Below are positions 25,175 to 33,310 of a stretch of DNA of 36,421 nt, one piece after another. Made by a program: the position numbers and the translations under genes. Each line of letters starts with the position of its first letter. The first letter of the stretch is position 1. Origin of the DNA: an uncultured Verrucomicrobiota bacterium (GTDB taxonomy: Bacteria > Verrucomicrobiota > Kiritimatiellia > RFP12 > UBA1067); the NCBI GenBank assembly GCA_946628745.1, contig CAMOXA010000001.1:1-36421 (forward strand). The letters run 5' to 3'. The notes under the pieces were generated by a model. It had not been told where the DNA came from and did no database searches. It saw nothing but the letters and a program-made list of their open reading frames with translations.

Positions 25175-26109
25175 TGGTGAAGTCTTCCAAAATATTCGTC
25201 GCGGGACACCGCGGCATGGTCGGGAGCGCGGTCTGCCGCGCTCTGGCGGCGGCGGGCTTCTCCAACATCGTGACGCGCGGACATTCCGAACTCGATTTGC
25301 TCGATCCGGCGGCGGTCAGGGCTTTTTACGAGGCAGAGCGCCCGGATGTAGCGGTTGTAGCGGCGGCGAGAGTCGGCGGCATCGGCGCGAATTCCGCGGC
25401 GAACTCGCGGTTTCTCTACGAGAACGAGATGATCGCCATGAATACTGTCTGGGCCGCGGCGGAGTGCGGCGTCGGCCGCCTCCTCTTCCTCGGCTCGACG
25501 TGCATCTACCCTCGCATGGCGCCGCAGCCGATCCCCGAGTGCGCGCTTCTTTCAGGTCCTCTGGAGAAGACGAACGAAGGCTACGCCCTCGCGAAAATAT
25601 CGGGCCTGAAGCTGTGCGAATTCCTGCGCCGCGAAAGGGGGCTCAAGTACCATTCCCTGATGCCGACCAATCTGTACGGTCCCGGCGACAACTACGACAT
25701 AGAGCACGGCCATGTGCTGCCGACCCTCATACGCAAGTTCGACACGGCGGACGGCGAGGTTCGCCTGTGGGGCACCGGGTCGGCCGTGCGCGAATTTCTT
25801 CACGTCGACGATCTCGCCTCGGCGTGCCTTTTCGCCCTGGGGCTCGACAATCCGCCGGACCTCATGAACGTCGGCAGCGGCGAGGAGGTGACGATACGTG
25901 AACTGGCCGAGGCCGTGAAGTCCGCGACGGGCTCCAGCGCGAAAATCGTGTGGGATTCGTCAAAGCCGGACGGGACGCCTCGCAAGCTGTGCGACACGAC
26001 GCTCATACGATCGCTCGGGTGGGTGCCCAGGATCGGCCTCAAGGAAGGCCTCGCCATGACCGTCGCGTCGTATCGCGAAGAACTGTCTGCCGGGACCATC
26101 CGGCTTTAG
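25171..26109 (+). CDS. fcl: GDP-L-fucose synthase
   Basis: Fcl (WcaG) performs the 3,5-epimerisation and 4-reduction that yield GDP-L-fucose from the Gmd product. The 312-aa protein has the NADP motif VAGHRGMVGSAVCRAL, GGIGANSAANSRFLYEN, the catalytic region GSTCIYPRMAPQPIPE, Tyr138 and Lys142 in NEGYALAKISG, and NLYGPGDNYD. It pairs with gmd, which it overlaps by 4 nt; the start is ATGATG, so initiation one codon later is possible. Together the two supply activated fucose for surface polysaccharide or glycan. No glycosyltransferase is in the window. Confidence 0.96.
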   Translation: MMVKSSKIFVAGHRGMVGSAVCRALAAAGFSNIVTRGHSELDLLDPAAVRAFYEAERPDVAVVAAARVGGIGANSAANSRFLYENEMIAMNTVWAAAECGVGRLLFLGSTCIYPRMAPQPIPECALLSGPLEKTNEGYALAKISGLKLCEFLRRERGLKYHSLMPTNLYGPGDNYDIEHGHVLPTLIRKFDTADGEVRLWGTGSAVREFLHVDDLASACLFALGLDNPPDLMNVGSGEEVTIRELAEAVKSATGSSAKIVWDSSKPDGTPRKLCDTTLIRSLGWVPRIGLKEGLAMTVASYREELSAGTIRL

Positions 26110-26124
26110 AAAGGAGCATCAGCA

Positions 26125-26505
26125 ATGGGAGCATCAGAAATGGACGAGATAGATTTTGAAACCGATTCCTTCAGCGACATCGTAGCCAAGGATCCTCGCT
26201 ACAACGCGAGGGCGTACGCGCTACTCATGGATGTCATAAACTACCTCGTCGATGAACTCGAAGCCAAGCATATAGACGCGGAATTCATCCTGGATGAATT
26301 CCGCGAACGGACTCTCGACCAGTACGGCCCCTTGAGCTATACGGTTCTGACGGAGTGGGGTGTGGAGCGCTGCGAGGATATCGGCGAGATGATGTTCAAC
26401 CTCGTGGAATCCAAGAGGGTGAACAAGGACCAGAGCGACTCGCCCGAGGCGTTTGTCGGCAGATACGATTTCAAGGAAGCGTTCAAAGGCCCATACGAAG
26501 TCTAA
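26125..26505 (+). CDS. Minf_1886 family protein
   Basis: This 126-aa acidic protein matches what I recall of the Minf_1886 family of PVC bacteria: DPRYNARAYALLMDVINYLVDE, a basic-to-acidic helix with EFILDEFRERTLDQYGPLSYTVLTEWG, then EDIGEMMFNLVES and YDFKEAF near the end. The function is unknown. It looks soluble and helical, without a signal peptide. AAAGGAG stands 8 nt before the ATG, giving the first of two possible starts (the other ATG is at 26140). It follows fcl by 15 nt and precedes the efflux regulator promoter, so it probably ends the GH3-gmd-fcl transcription unit. It is my main taxonomic marker in the window. Confidence 0.85.
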   Translation: MGASEMDEIDFETDSFSDIVAKDPRYNARAYALLMDVINYLVDELEAKHIDAEFILDEFRERTLDQYGPLSYTVLTEWGVERCEDIGEMMFNLVESKRVNKDQSDSPEAFVGRYDFKEAFKGPYEV

Positions 26506-26506
26506 C

Positions 26507-26526
26507 CGAATCTTTTTTCAGATTCG
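26507..26526 (+). other. short hairpin between the Minf_1886 gene and the tetR promoter
   Basis: CGAATCT (26507-26513) and AGATTCG (26520-26526) form a 7-bp stem around a T-rich loop. There is no U tract after the stem, so it is not a normal intrinsic terminator. It sits 2 nt after a stop codon and just before the -35 at 26530, and might still mark the transcript end. Confidence 0.4.
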
Positions 26527-26529
26527 CCC

Positions 26530-26559
26530 TTGACATACCTACCCGAAGGTATGTATAAT
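26530..26559 (+). promoter_or_regulatory. promoter of the acrR-like/RND operon
   Basis: Perfect TTGACA (26530-26535) and perfect TATAAT (26554-26559) are spaced 18 bp. It aligns base for base with the tolC promoter at 7799 over 30 positions with few differences. The leader is about 38 nt and contains GGAAGGAG, unlike the leaderless tolC message. A strong consensus promoter filled with an operator suggests tight repression. Confidence 0.88.
26536..26555 (+). promoter_or_regulatory. AcrR-like palindromic operator, second copy
   Basis: TACCTACC and GGTATGTA are separated by CGAA, an inverted repeat with one mismatch in eight. It lies between -35 and -10 at the same position as the site at 7805-7824 and shares the right half-site exactly. 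It is the probable autoregulatory site of the repressor encoded at 26604. Confidence 0.8.
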
Positions 26560-26603
26560 ATCCGGCGTTTTTTTCCGTTGACAGGAAGGAGCCGCGACAG
26601 GAA

Positions 26604-27254
26604 ATGGCAAGACGGGCCAAAGTGGAGGCAGAAAGGACGCGCGCGAGGATACTCGCGAGCGCGTTGTCGCTTTTCGCCAGGAACGGCTACGAGACCACAA
26701 CTTTTAACGATATCGCCGCGCGCGTGCACATGACCAAGGGCGCGGTGTACTGGCACTTCGAGTCGAAGGAAGCGCTGTTGATGGCGCTTGTGGACGAGAT
26801 GTTCGAGAAGTTTGAGCGCCAGATAGCCGACGTAATGCCGAAGAGCGAGCTTACGTTCGACACTGTCGCCTGCACGATGGTCGAGACGGCGCGGCGGCTC
26901 GTGGACGACGCGAAGGGCCGTGCGTTTTTCATGCTGATGCGCACTCAGGTCAAATGGGGCGCCGAGTCCATGACCCGGGTGAAAGAGGATCTCATAACAA
27001 ACAACAGGTTCGGACCTTGGCACGCCTTCGTCCAGGCCGTCGAGAACGACATCAAGTCCGGCCGCGCCCGCGCCGGCACCGACCCGGTGGAAATCGCCGG
27101 CATATGCGTCGCGTTGTGGGACGGGCTTGTGCAGGGCCGCATAGACGGCTTTCTCAGGACGGACATGTGCCAAACGATACGTCACGCGTTCGACGCGGTG
27201 TGGAGTTCCATATCAAACGATTTGCCGCGGCAGGCAATAAAATCAAAACAATAA
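26604..27254 (+). CDS. AcrR-like TetR-family efflux repressor
   Basis: This 216-aa TetR-family repressor resembles AcrR of E. coli at the N-terminus: it opens MARRAKVEAERTRARILASA, then TTTFNDIAARVHMTKGAVYWHFESKEALL, whose recognition helix region (TKGAVYWHF) is close to AcrR's TRGAIYWHF. The C-terminal helices (about 60-210) should bind hydrophobic drugs and dimerise. The close match of the DNA-reading part agrees with an AcrR-like operator in front of the gene. The ATG follows GGAAGGAG by about 12 nt, and an AGGAA abuts it. The adaptor gene follows after 15 nt. I infer autoregulation, control of the RND pump, and control of the tolC-macAB operon through the matching site at 7805. Confidence 0.92.
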   Translation: MARRAKVEAERTRARILASALSLFARNGYETTTFNDIAARVHMTKGAVYWHFESKEALLMALVDEMFEKFERQIADVMPKSELTFDTVACTMVETARRLVDDAKGRAFFMLMRTQVKWGAESMTRVKEDLITNNRFGPWHAFVQAVENDIKSGRARAGTDPVEIAGICVALWDGLVQGRIDGFLRTDMCQTIRHAFDAVWSSISNDLPRQAIKSKQ

Positions 27255-27269
27255 ATCAAGGAGCGGAAA

Positions 27270-28484
27270 ATGGCAGGAGCAGCAAAAGCAGTAGGCGCGG
27301 CAGTCGCGCAGTTGGTTCTCGCGGCGGTGTGCGTCGCAGGCGGATGGATCGCCAAGGATATGTGGCCGAAGTCGGACGACGCGGCCGAGAAGGCGAAGGC
27401 CAAGGCCGCCGCGATGGCCGCAATGCGCCAGACGGTCGCCGTCACGAACGCCGAGACGCGCGTCTACAACCTGCCCGAGAGCTTCATAGCCCACGCCGAA
27501 GCCGTGCAGGAAGTTGATCTTCTCCCGCAGGTCGACGGCTACGTCAAAGAGATCAAGTTCAAGGAAGGCGATGTCGTCAAGGAAGGGCAGCTTCTCTACG
27601 TCATCGACGACGAGCGCTATCTGGCGGTCGTGAACCAGCGCAAGGCCGACCTCGAAGCGGCGGAGGCCGAGGCCCGCCGCGCCGAGCGATATTTCGACCG
27701 CATGCAGAAGGCCGACGAGCGCGGCATTACGCAGCTCGAGCGCGACAACGCCGAAGCCGCCGCGGAAAAGGCGAAGGCCTCCGTTTTGCAGGCCAAGGCG
27801 AATCTCGTGGTCGCCGAATACGACCTGAAGAAAACGACGGTCGTAGCCCCGATATCCGGGCAGATCGGCAAGTCCGCAGCCCATCTCGGCGACTATGTGG
27901 CGCCGTCGAAGGGAGCACTCGCGAAGATTGTGCAGATCGACCCCATACGCGTAAGCTTCCCGCTGACCGACCGCGCGTACATCGCGTGGCGCCAGGCGCA
28001 GCTGAAGGGGACCGACCACGCTTTCCGCATGAGACTGCTTCTGCCCGACGGCAGCGAATACGACCGGGAAGGCGAGTGGGATTTCGACGACAACCAGATG
28101 TCTCGCGAGACGGCGTCGATAATGATGCGGCTTAAATTCCCGAACGCCGAGCGCCTGCTCATACCGAACAGCTATGTGACCCTGCTCGCGGACTACAAGG
28201 AGCCGCCGAGCTATCCGTCCGTCCCGCAGCAGAGCCTTTTCGATCTGCCCGGCGGCAACCAGGGCGTGTGGGTATTGAAGGACGACATGACGGTGGAGCA
28301 GCGCCCGGTCGAGACCAAGGAAGCGTTCAACGGCTGGTCGCCTGTCGTGAAGGGCATCGAAGCCGGCGAGCGCGTCGTTATATCAGGCGTCGCGAAGCTC
28401 GGCCCCGGAGTGAAGGTCGAGGTGGTCCAGCCGACATCGAACGACGACATAAACGCCAACTACGTCTCGCCGATAGCCGATTGA
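27270..28484 (+). CDS. RND efflux periplasmic adaptor (AcrA/MexA family)
   Basis: This 404-aa membrane-fusion protein links the RND pump to the outer-membrane channel. It has an N-terminal membrane helix (about residues 8-27) with no convincing lipobox, so it is probably anchored by that helix rather than by lipid. The lipoyl half-motifs VDGYVKEIKFKEGDVVKEGQ and TVVAPISGQIGKSAAHLGD flank a helical hairpin rich in Ala/Glu/Lys (about 110-180). Beta-barrel and MP domains follow, with IVQIDPIRVSFPLTDR and GIEAGERVVISGVAKLGPGV. AAGGAGCGG stands before the ATG. It is followed by the pump gene after 10 nt. Confidence 0.93.
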   Translation: MAGAAKAVGAAVAQLVLAAVCVAGGWIAKDMWPKSDDAAEKAKAKAAAMAAMRQTVAVTNAETRVYNLPESFIAHAEAVQEVDLLPQVDGYVKEIKFKEGDVVKEGQLLYVIDDERYLAVVNQRKADLEAAEAEARRAERYFDRMQKADERGITQLERDNAEAAAEKAKASVLQAKANLVVAEYDLKKTTVVAPISGQIGKSAAHLGDYVAPSKGALAKIVQIDPIRVSFPLTDRAYIAWRQAQLKGTDHAFRMRLLLPDGSEYDREGEWDFDDNQMSRETASIMMRLKFPNAERLLIPNSYVTLLADYKEPPSYPSVPQQSLFDLPGGNQGVWVLKDDMTVEQRPVETKEAFNGWSPVVKGIEAGERVVISGVAKLGPGVKVEVVQPTSNDDINANYVSPIAD

Positions 28485-28494
28485 GGAGAAGGCG

Positions 28495-31400
28495 ATGAAA
28501 TTGCCGATTAGAGAATCCATAGACAAAATCAAGACGTTCTCGCGGACGTTCGTCGAGAGGCCGCGCTTCGCGATGGTCATCGCGATCGTTCTTTCGATGG
28601 CGGGCTTGATGGCCATGTTCAACCTGCCGATTTCGCAGTATCCGCGCCTTACGCCGCCGTCGATTTCGGTCAGCTACACCTATCCCGGCGCGAACGCGAA
28701 GGAAGTCCTCAACACCGTCGCGATGCCGATCGAGGACGAAGTGAACGGCGTGGACGACATGCTCTACATGCAGGGCACGTGCGGCGACGACGGCAGCTAC
28801 TCGCTCAACGTTTCGTTCGAGGTGGAGTCCGACCGCGATATGGACATGGTCAAGGTCCAGAACCGCGTGTCGCAGGCCGAAGCGAAACTGCCGGCCGAAG
28901 TGAAGCAGCTCGGCGGCAGGATTCGCGCCCAATCGACCGACATGCTCGGTTTCATCGCGATACGTTCGCCGAACGGCACCCACACGCGCCTGCAGATATC
29001 CGACTACATCTACGCCAACATCCAGCCGGTTCTCCTGAGAGTTGCGGGCGTCGGCGAGGCTACGGTCTACGGGCCGAAGCTTTCCATGCGCGTGTGGCTT
29101 GATCCCGCCAGGATGGCCGCGCAGGGCATGAACACCGAAGAGGTGATGGCCGCCGTCCAGAAGCAGAACATACAGGCCTCGCTCGGTTCTGTGGGCGCGG
29201 CGCCCACCGGCGGCCACGCGGCGTTCACGATGTCGCTTCTCGCCAAGGGCCGCCTCATGACGCCCAAAGAATTCGACGAGATTGTGATACGCCGCGACGA
29301 GAACGGCGGCGTCGTGAAGCTGAAGGATATAGCGCGCACCGAAATCGGCGAGCAGAACTACATGTTCACCGGCCAGCTCGACGGCGGCAACGCCGTGTCG
29401 ATCGCCCTCCAGCAGAAGCCCGGCGCCAATGCCATCGCGACTATGGACGAGATACGCGCCGTGATGGAAAAGCTCAGCGAATCCTTCCCCGACGACATGA
29501 CGTGGACGATACCCTACGACGCCACGGACTACGTGAGGCGCTGCATCGACGAAATCAAGCTCACGCTCTTCATCACCTTCGCGCTCGTCGTGCTCGTCTG
29601 CTACCTGTTCCTGCAGGACTGGCGCGCGACGCTGATACCGTGCCTGACGATTCCGGTCTCGCTCGCGTCCACGTTCATTCTGATGGCCTTCCTGGGCTAC
29701 TCCATAAACATACTGACGCTGTTCGGTCTGGTGCTCGCCATCGGCGTCGTGGTCGACGACTGCATCGTCGTCGTCGAGCGCGTGCAGTTCCTGATAGAGA
29801 CGCGCGGGCTCAACTCGAAGGAGGCCGCGATACAGGCTATGAGCGACGTGACGAGCGCGGTCATCGCGACCACGCTGGTCCTCCTGGGCATATTCGTGCC
29901 GGTCGGCTTCATGTCTGGCATCACCGGCCGGATCTACCAGCAGTTCTCGGTGACGCTTTCGGCGGCGGTTTGCTTCTCGACGGTGTGCGCGCTCACGCTC
30001 GCGCCGGCGCTCTGCTCGCTCATACTCCACGAGGCCAGGCCCTACAGGCACGGTCCGCTCGCGTGGTTCAACTGGGCCATCAACACCTTCAAGAGTTTCT
30101 TCGTGCGCCTGGCGAAATGGCTCGCGAGCCGCATCTTCCTCGCGCTCGCGCTTCTCGTGCTGACGATTCTGCTGACGATACAGATGTTCCGCGGCACCCA
30201 GACGTCCTTCCTGCCGGAAGAAGACCAGTGCGTGATCTTCGCGTCGATGGAAATGCCCGAAGGCTCCACGCGCGACCGCACGCGCGACGTGTCGCTCAGG
30301 GCCGTGCAGGCGCTGCGCGCCGTCCCGGAGGTCGAGAGCGTTCTGACCGTCACCGGCTTTTCGATGGTCGGCGGGCGCGGCGAGAACCAGTGCCTGCTCG
30401 TGATCGACCTGAAGGACTGGGAGGAGCGCAAGGCCAAGGACCAGAGCGCGGCGAAGCTGGTCGAGCGGCTGCAGGGCGTGCTCGCCCAGATACCCGAGCC
30501 CAGCTGGAAGGTGTTCATGCCCCCGGCGATTCCGGGCCTCGGCATGGCGAACGGCGTGACGGTGCATATACAGGACAAAGGCACCGCCGACCCGGTTCGC
30601 ATGGACCGCATCAAGAACCAGGTGCTCGCGGCTCTCAACGACAAGTCGAAGCATCCCGACATCTTCGTGGCCTATTCGGGCTACAACGCGGTCACGCCCC
30701 ACCTGAGGTTCAATCTGGAGCGCGACAAGGCGGAGATGTTCAAGGTTCCGGTCGGCACGGTCTACTCGACCCTGCAGAACTATCTGGGCTCGCGGTACGT
30801 CAACGACGTCAACCTCGGCACCCAGGTCAACCGCGTCACGGTCCAGTCCGACTGGGCGGGCCGCGCCACCCCGGAGGCCATCGAGAGGCTGTACGTGCGC
30901 GGCGAAAACGGCGCGATGGTCCAGATCGGCTCGCTCGGCACGATAACACGCGAGCTCGGTCCGCGCACAGTCTACACGCGCGACAAGTACGTCATGAGCT
31001 CGATAACGATTCTCCCGATGGAAGGCGCGGCCTCCGGCAAGATCATGAGCGACATCCGCAAGGAGTTCAAGGAGCTCCTGCCCGAAGACTACGGCTACGA
31101 CTGGGCGGACCTCTCGTACCAGGAGCAGCGCAACGAGGGCAGCGCCGTGCCGCTCATCGCGCTCGCGATTCTCTTCGGCTACCTGTTCCTCGTCGCGCAG
31201 TACGAGAGCTGGACGATTCCGCTGCCCGTCATGCTCTCGATATTCGTGGCGGTGTTCGGCGCGCTGTGCGGACTGAAGTGGTTCGGCATATGGATGACGG
31301 GCAATCCGTACCCGCTGTCGATCTACGCCCAGCTCGGCCTCGTCCTGCTGGTGGGTCTGGCGTCGAAGAACGCGATTCTCATCGTCGAGTTCGCCAAGGA

Positions 31401-31725
31401 CAAGCGCGAGAACGAAGGCTACTCTATCGTGGACGCGGCCGGGGCGGCGGCGGGCGAGCGGTTGAGGGCTCTTCTCATGACGGCGCTCACGACGCTTCTC
31501 GGCACGCTGCCGATGATGATCGCCACGGGCGCCGGCGCCGCGAGCCGCAACCACCTCGGCACCACCGAGTTCTGGGGAATGTTCGCGTCGGTAGCGTTCG
31601 GCATACTGCTCGTGCCGGGGCTTTACGCGCTCTTCCAGACGTGGCGCGAGAGGATAAAGAGGCTCTTCGCATACATCGCCGCCACGTCGCAGCGCCGCCG
31701 CAGCCTCAAGGCGCGGGCGCGGTAG
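28495..31725 (+). CDS. RND multidrug efflux pump (HAE-1 family)
   Basis: This 1076-aa proton-driven inner-membrane pump is close to AcrB/MexB in layout, with a duplicated six-helix core and two large periplasmic loops. The N-terminus shows the first helix and NLPISQYPRLTPPSISVSYT, typical of HAE-1. Proton-relay residues are present: Asp421-Asp422 in GVVVDDCIVVVERV and Lys958 in GLASKNAILIVEFAKD. The docking-domain-like stretch FTGQLDGGNAVSIALQQKPG is present too. It likely exports hydrophobic or amphiphilic toxicants such as drugs or bile-like compounds (inference from family). GAGGAGAAGG precedes the ATG. The gene sits between its adaptor and its channel, a complete tripartite set. Confidence 0.96.
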   Translation: MKLPIRESIDKIKTFSRTFVERPRFAMVIAIVLSMAGLMAMFNLPISQYPRLTPPSISVSYTYPGANAKEVLNTVAMPIEDEVNGVDDMLYMQGTCGDDGSYSLNVSFEVESDRDMDMVKVQNRVSQAEAKLPAEVKQLGGRIRAQSTDMLGFIAIRSPNGTHTRLQISDYIYANIQPVLLRVAGVGEATVYGPKLSMRVWLDPARMAAQGMNTEEVMAAVQKQNIQASLGSVGAAPTGGHAAFTMSLLAKGRLMTPKEFDEIVIRRDENGGVVKLKDIARTEIGEQNYMFTGQLDGGNAVSIALQQKPGANAIATMDEIRAVMEKLSESFPDDMTWTIPYDATDYVRRCIDEIKLTLFITFALVVLVCYLFLQDWRATLIPCLTIPVSLASTFILMAFLGYSINILTLFGLVLAIGVVVDDCIVVVERVQFLIETRGLNSKEAAIQAMSDVTSAVIATTLVLLGIFVPVGFMSGITGRIYQQFSVTLSAAVCFSTVCALTLAPALCSLILHEARPYRHGPLAWFNWAINTFKSFFVRLAKWLASRIFLALALLVLTILLTIQMFRGTQTSFLPEEDQCVIFASMEMPEGSTRDRTRDVSLRAVQALRAVPEVESVLTVTGFSMVGGRGENQCLLVIDLKDWEERKAKDQSAAKLVERLQGVLAQIPEPSWKVFMPPAIPGLGMANGVTVHIQDKGTADPVRMDRIKNQVLAALNDKSKHPDIFVAYSGYNAVTPHLRFNLERDKAEMFKVPVGTVYSTLQNYLGSRYVNDVNLGTQVNRVTVQSDWAGRATPEAIERLYVRGENGAMVQIGSLGTITRELGPRTVYTRDKYVMSSITILPMEGAASGKIMSDIRKEFKELLPEDYGYDWADLSYQEQRNEGSAVPLIALAILFGYLFLVAQYESWTIPLPVMLSIFVAVFGALCGLKWFGIWMTGNPYPLSIYAQLGLVLLVGLASKNAILIVEFAKDKRENEGYSIVDAAGAAAGERLRALLMTALTTLLGTLPMMIATGAGAASRNHLGTTEFWGMFASVAFGILLVPGLYALFQTWRERIKRLFAYIAATSQRRRSLKARAR

Positions 31726-31776
31726 GCGGGGAACCGGGCGCAAGAACGACGTAAGACAAGCATCAGGAGCGACAAA

Positions 31777-33294
31777 ATGAAGACAATAGCATTCGCAACC
31801 GGCGCCGCGGCAATCGCAGGCTGCTGTTGCCTGCCCGCAGTCGGGCCGGACTACGAAAAACCAGACATCGACACGCCGTCTCGCGTGCTCGACGACGCAG
31901 GCCTGCCGACGACGAACCTCACCGCCACCGGCGAGTACAAGCCGGCCGAAGGCGAAGACGACGTTCGCGCCGTCATCACCACAAACGATGTGGCGCGCTG
32001 GTGGCGCCATTTCAACGATCCTGTCCTCACTGGTCTTGTGGACGCGGCGGTTACGAACAACATGTCGTACTTGATGGCCCGCGAGCGCCTCGTCGCCAGC
32101 CGCTGGGAGCTTGTCGGCACATTCTCGGCATTCATGCCCAGGCTGGACGCGTCCGGCGGATTCGCCCGCATGGAACGCGGCGAAAACACCTCCACGATGT
32201 GGGGGACGGGCCGCACCTTGCACCGCGACATGTATTCCGGCGGCTTCGACGCCACTTGGGAAATCGACCTCTTCGGCGGCAGCCGCCGCGCGACGGAGGC
32301 GGCTTTCGCCGCGGCCATGGCCGAGGAGTGCAATCTCGACGACGCGAAGGTGTCGCTCACGGCCGAAGTCGGCCGGCAGTACATCGAACTTCGCACCACC
32401 CAGCAGCGCATCGAGGTCGCGCGCACCAACCTCGTCTTGCAGAGCGAGACGTACGACATCCTCAAGTCGCGCCTCGATTCAGGCATCGGCGACGAGCTGG
32501 CCGTCAGCCAGTCCAAGTACATAGTGGACGAAACGCGCGCCGGCATTCCCGCGCTTCTCGCACAGGAGGAGACGCTCAAGAACGCCCTCGCGATCCTGGT
32601 CGGCGAGATGCCGGGCGCCCTGCACGAGAGCCTCGCGGACTGCCCGCGCCGCGACTGGCTCGTCGAGCCGCGCCGTCTTGAGTCCGCCCCGGTCGACCTC
32701 ATACGCGGCCGCCCCGACGTACGCGCAGCCGAGCGCAGGCTCGCCGCCGAGGTCGCGCGCATAGGCGTCGCCAAGTCGCTGTGGTACCCGAAACTGTATC
32801 TCAACGGATCGCTCGGTCTGGAGTCGGTCAAGGCCGGCAAGTTCCTCGAGCGCGGCGCGCTCTACGGCTCTCTCGGCCCGTCCGTGAGCTGGCCGATCTT
32901 CCAGGGCGGCAATCTGTACGCCAACGAGCAGGCGGTGGTCGCACGCGCGAGCGAGGCGTGCTACGCCTACGAGTTCGCCATAGAGAATGCATTCCGCGAG
33001 GTCTGCGACGCATATGCCGCGTACACTCAGGAATACCACCGCTACGAAGCGCTCAAGGGCGCCGTCAAGGCCGCCCAGGACGCAGTGGCGATATCGAACG
33101 ACCTCTACAAGAACGGCCTCAGGGATTTTACCGCCGTGATCGACGCACAGCGCTCGCTGCTGCGCCTGCAGGAGTCTCTGGTGGTTTCGCGCGGACAGAT
33201 TTCGTCCAGGATCATAGCGCTTTACAAGGCGCTTGGCGGCGGACTTTCCCGCGTCGATGATGAAGATGGCGAGGCAAAAGACGCCGAGATATGA
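31777..33294 (+). CDS. OprM/CusC-type outer-membrane efflux lipoprotein
   Basis: This 505-aa NodT/OprM-family channel completes the RND pump. The signal ends in IAGC with lipidated Cys16, followed by VGPDYEKP, the hallmark start of this family. Later signatures are WWRHFNDPVLTGLVDAAVTNN, EIDLFGGSRRATEAAFA, RPDVRAAERRLAAEVARIG and YKNGLRDFTAVIDAQRSLL. CAGGAGCG lies ahead of the ATG, after a 51-nt gap from the pump gene. The TGA stop (33292-33294) also supplies the TG of the extended -10 of the ilvB promoter. It belongs to a different channel subfamily from the one at 7836, so the two pumps have their own exits. Confidence 0.94.
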   Translation: MKTIAFATGAAAIAGCCCLPAVGPDYEKPDIDTPSRVLDDAGLPTTNLTATGEYKPAEGEDDVRAVITTNDVARWWRHFNDPVLTGLVDAAVTNNMSYLMARERLVASRWELVGTFSAFMPRLDASGGFARMERGENTSTMWGTGRTLHRDMYSGGFDATWEIDLFGGSRRATEAAFAAAMAEECNLDDAKVSLTAEVGRQYIELRTTQQRIEVARTNLVLQSETYDILKSRLDSGIGDELAVSQSKYIVDETRAGIPALLAQEETLKNALAILVGEMPGALHESLADCPRRDWLVEPRRLESAPVDLIRGRPDVRAAERRLAAEVARIGVAKSLWYPKLYLNGSLGLESVKAGKFLERGALYGSLGPSVSWPIFQGGNLYANEQAVVARASEACYAYEFAIENAFREVCDAYAAYTQEYHRYEALKGAVKAAQDAVAISNDLYKNGLRDFTAVIDAQRSLLRLQESLVVSRGQISSRIIALYKALGGGLSRVDDEDGEAKDAEI

Positions 33295-33300
33295 TATAAT
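33292..33300 (+). promoter_or_regulatory. extended -10 promoter of ilvB, near-leaderless
   Basis: TGA followed by TATAAT (33295-33300), where TGA is the stop codon of the efflux channel gene. No good -35 is seen 17 bp upstream. The -10 lies 10 nt before the ATG at 33311 (16 nt before an alternative ATG at 33317), leaving no room for the attenuator leader often found before branched-chain amino acid genes. Confidence 0.7.
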
Positions 33301-33310
33301 ATCCGTCTCT

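Noticed and set aside
26507..26526. Hairpin read as an intrinsic terminator of the fcl/Minf_1886 unit
   Set aside because: The T-run lies in the loop and not after the stem, so I list it only as a hairpin.
28378..32223. Open frame of 1281 codons on the - strand opposite the RND pump genes
   Set aside because: Exact antisense of adaptor, pump and channel genes with clear motifs; His/Arg/Asp-rich text without domains, an effect of high GC at codon position three.
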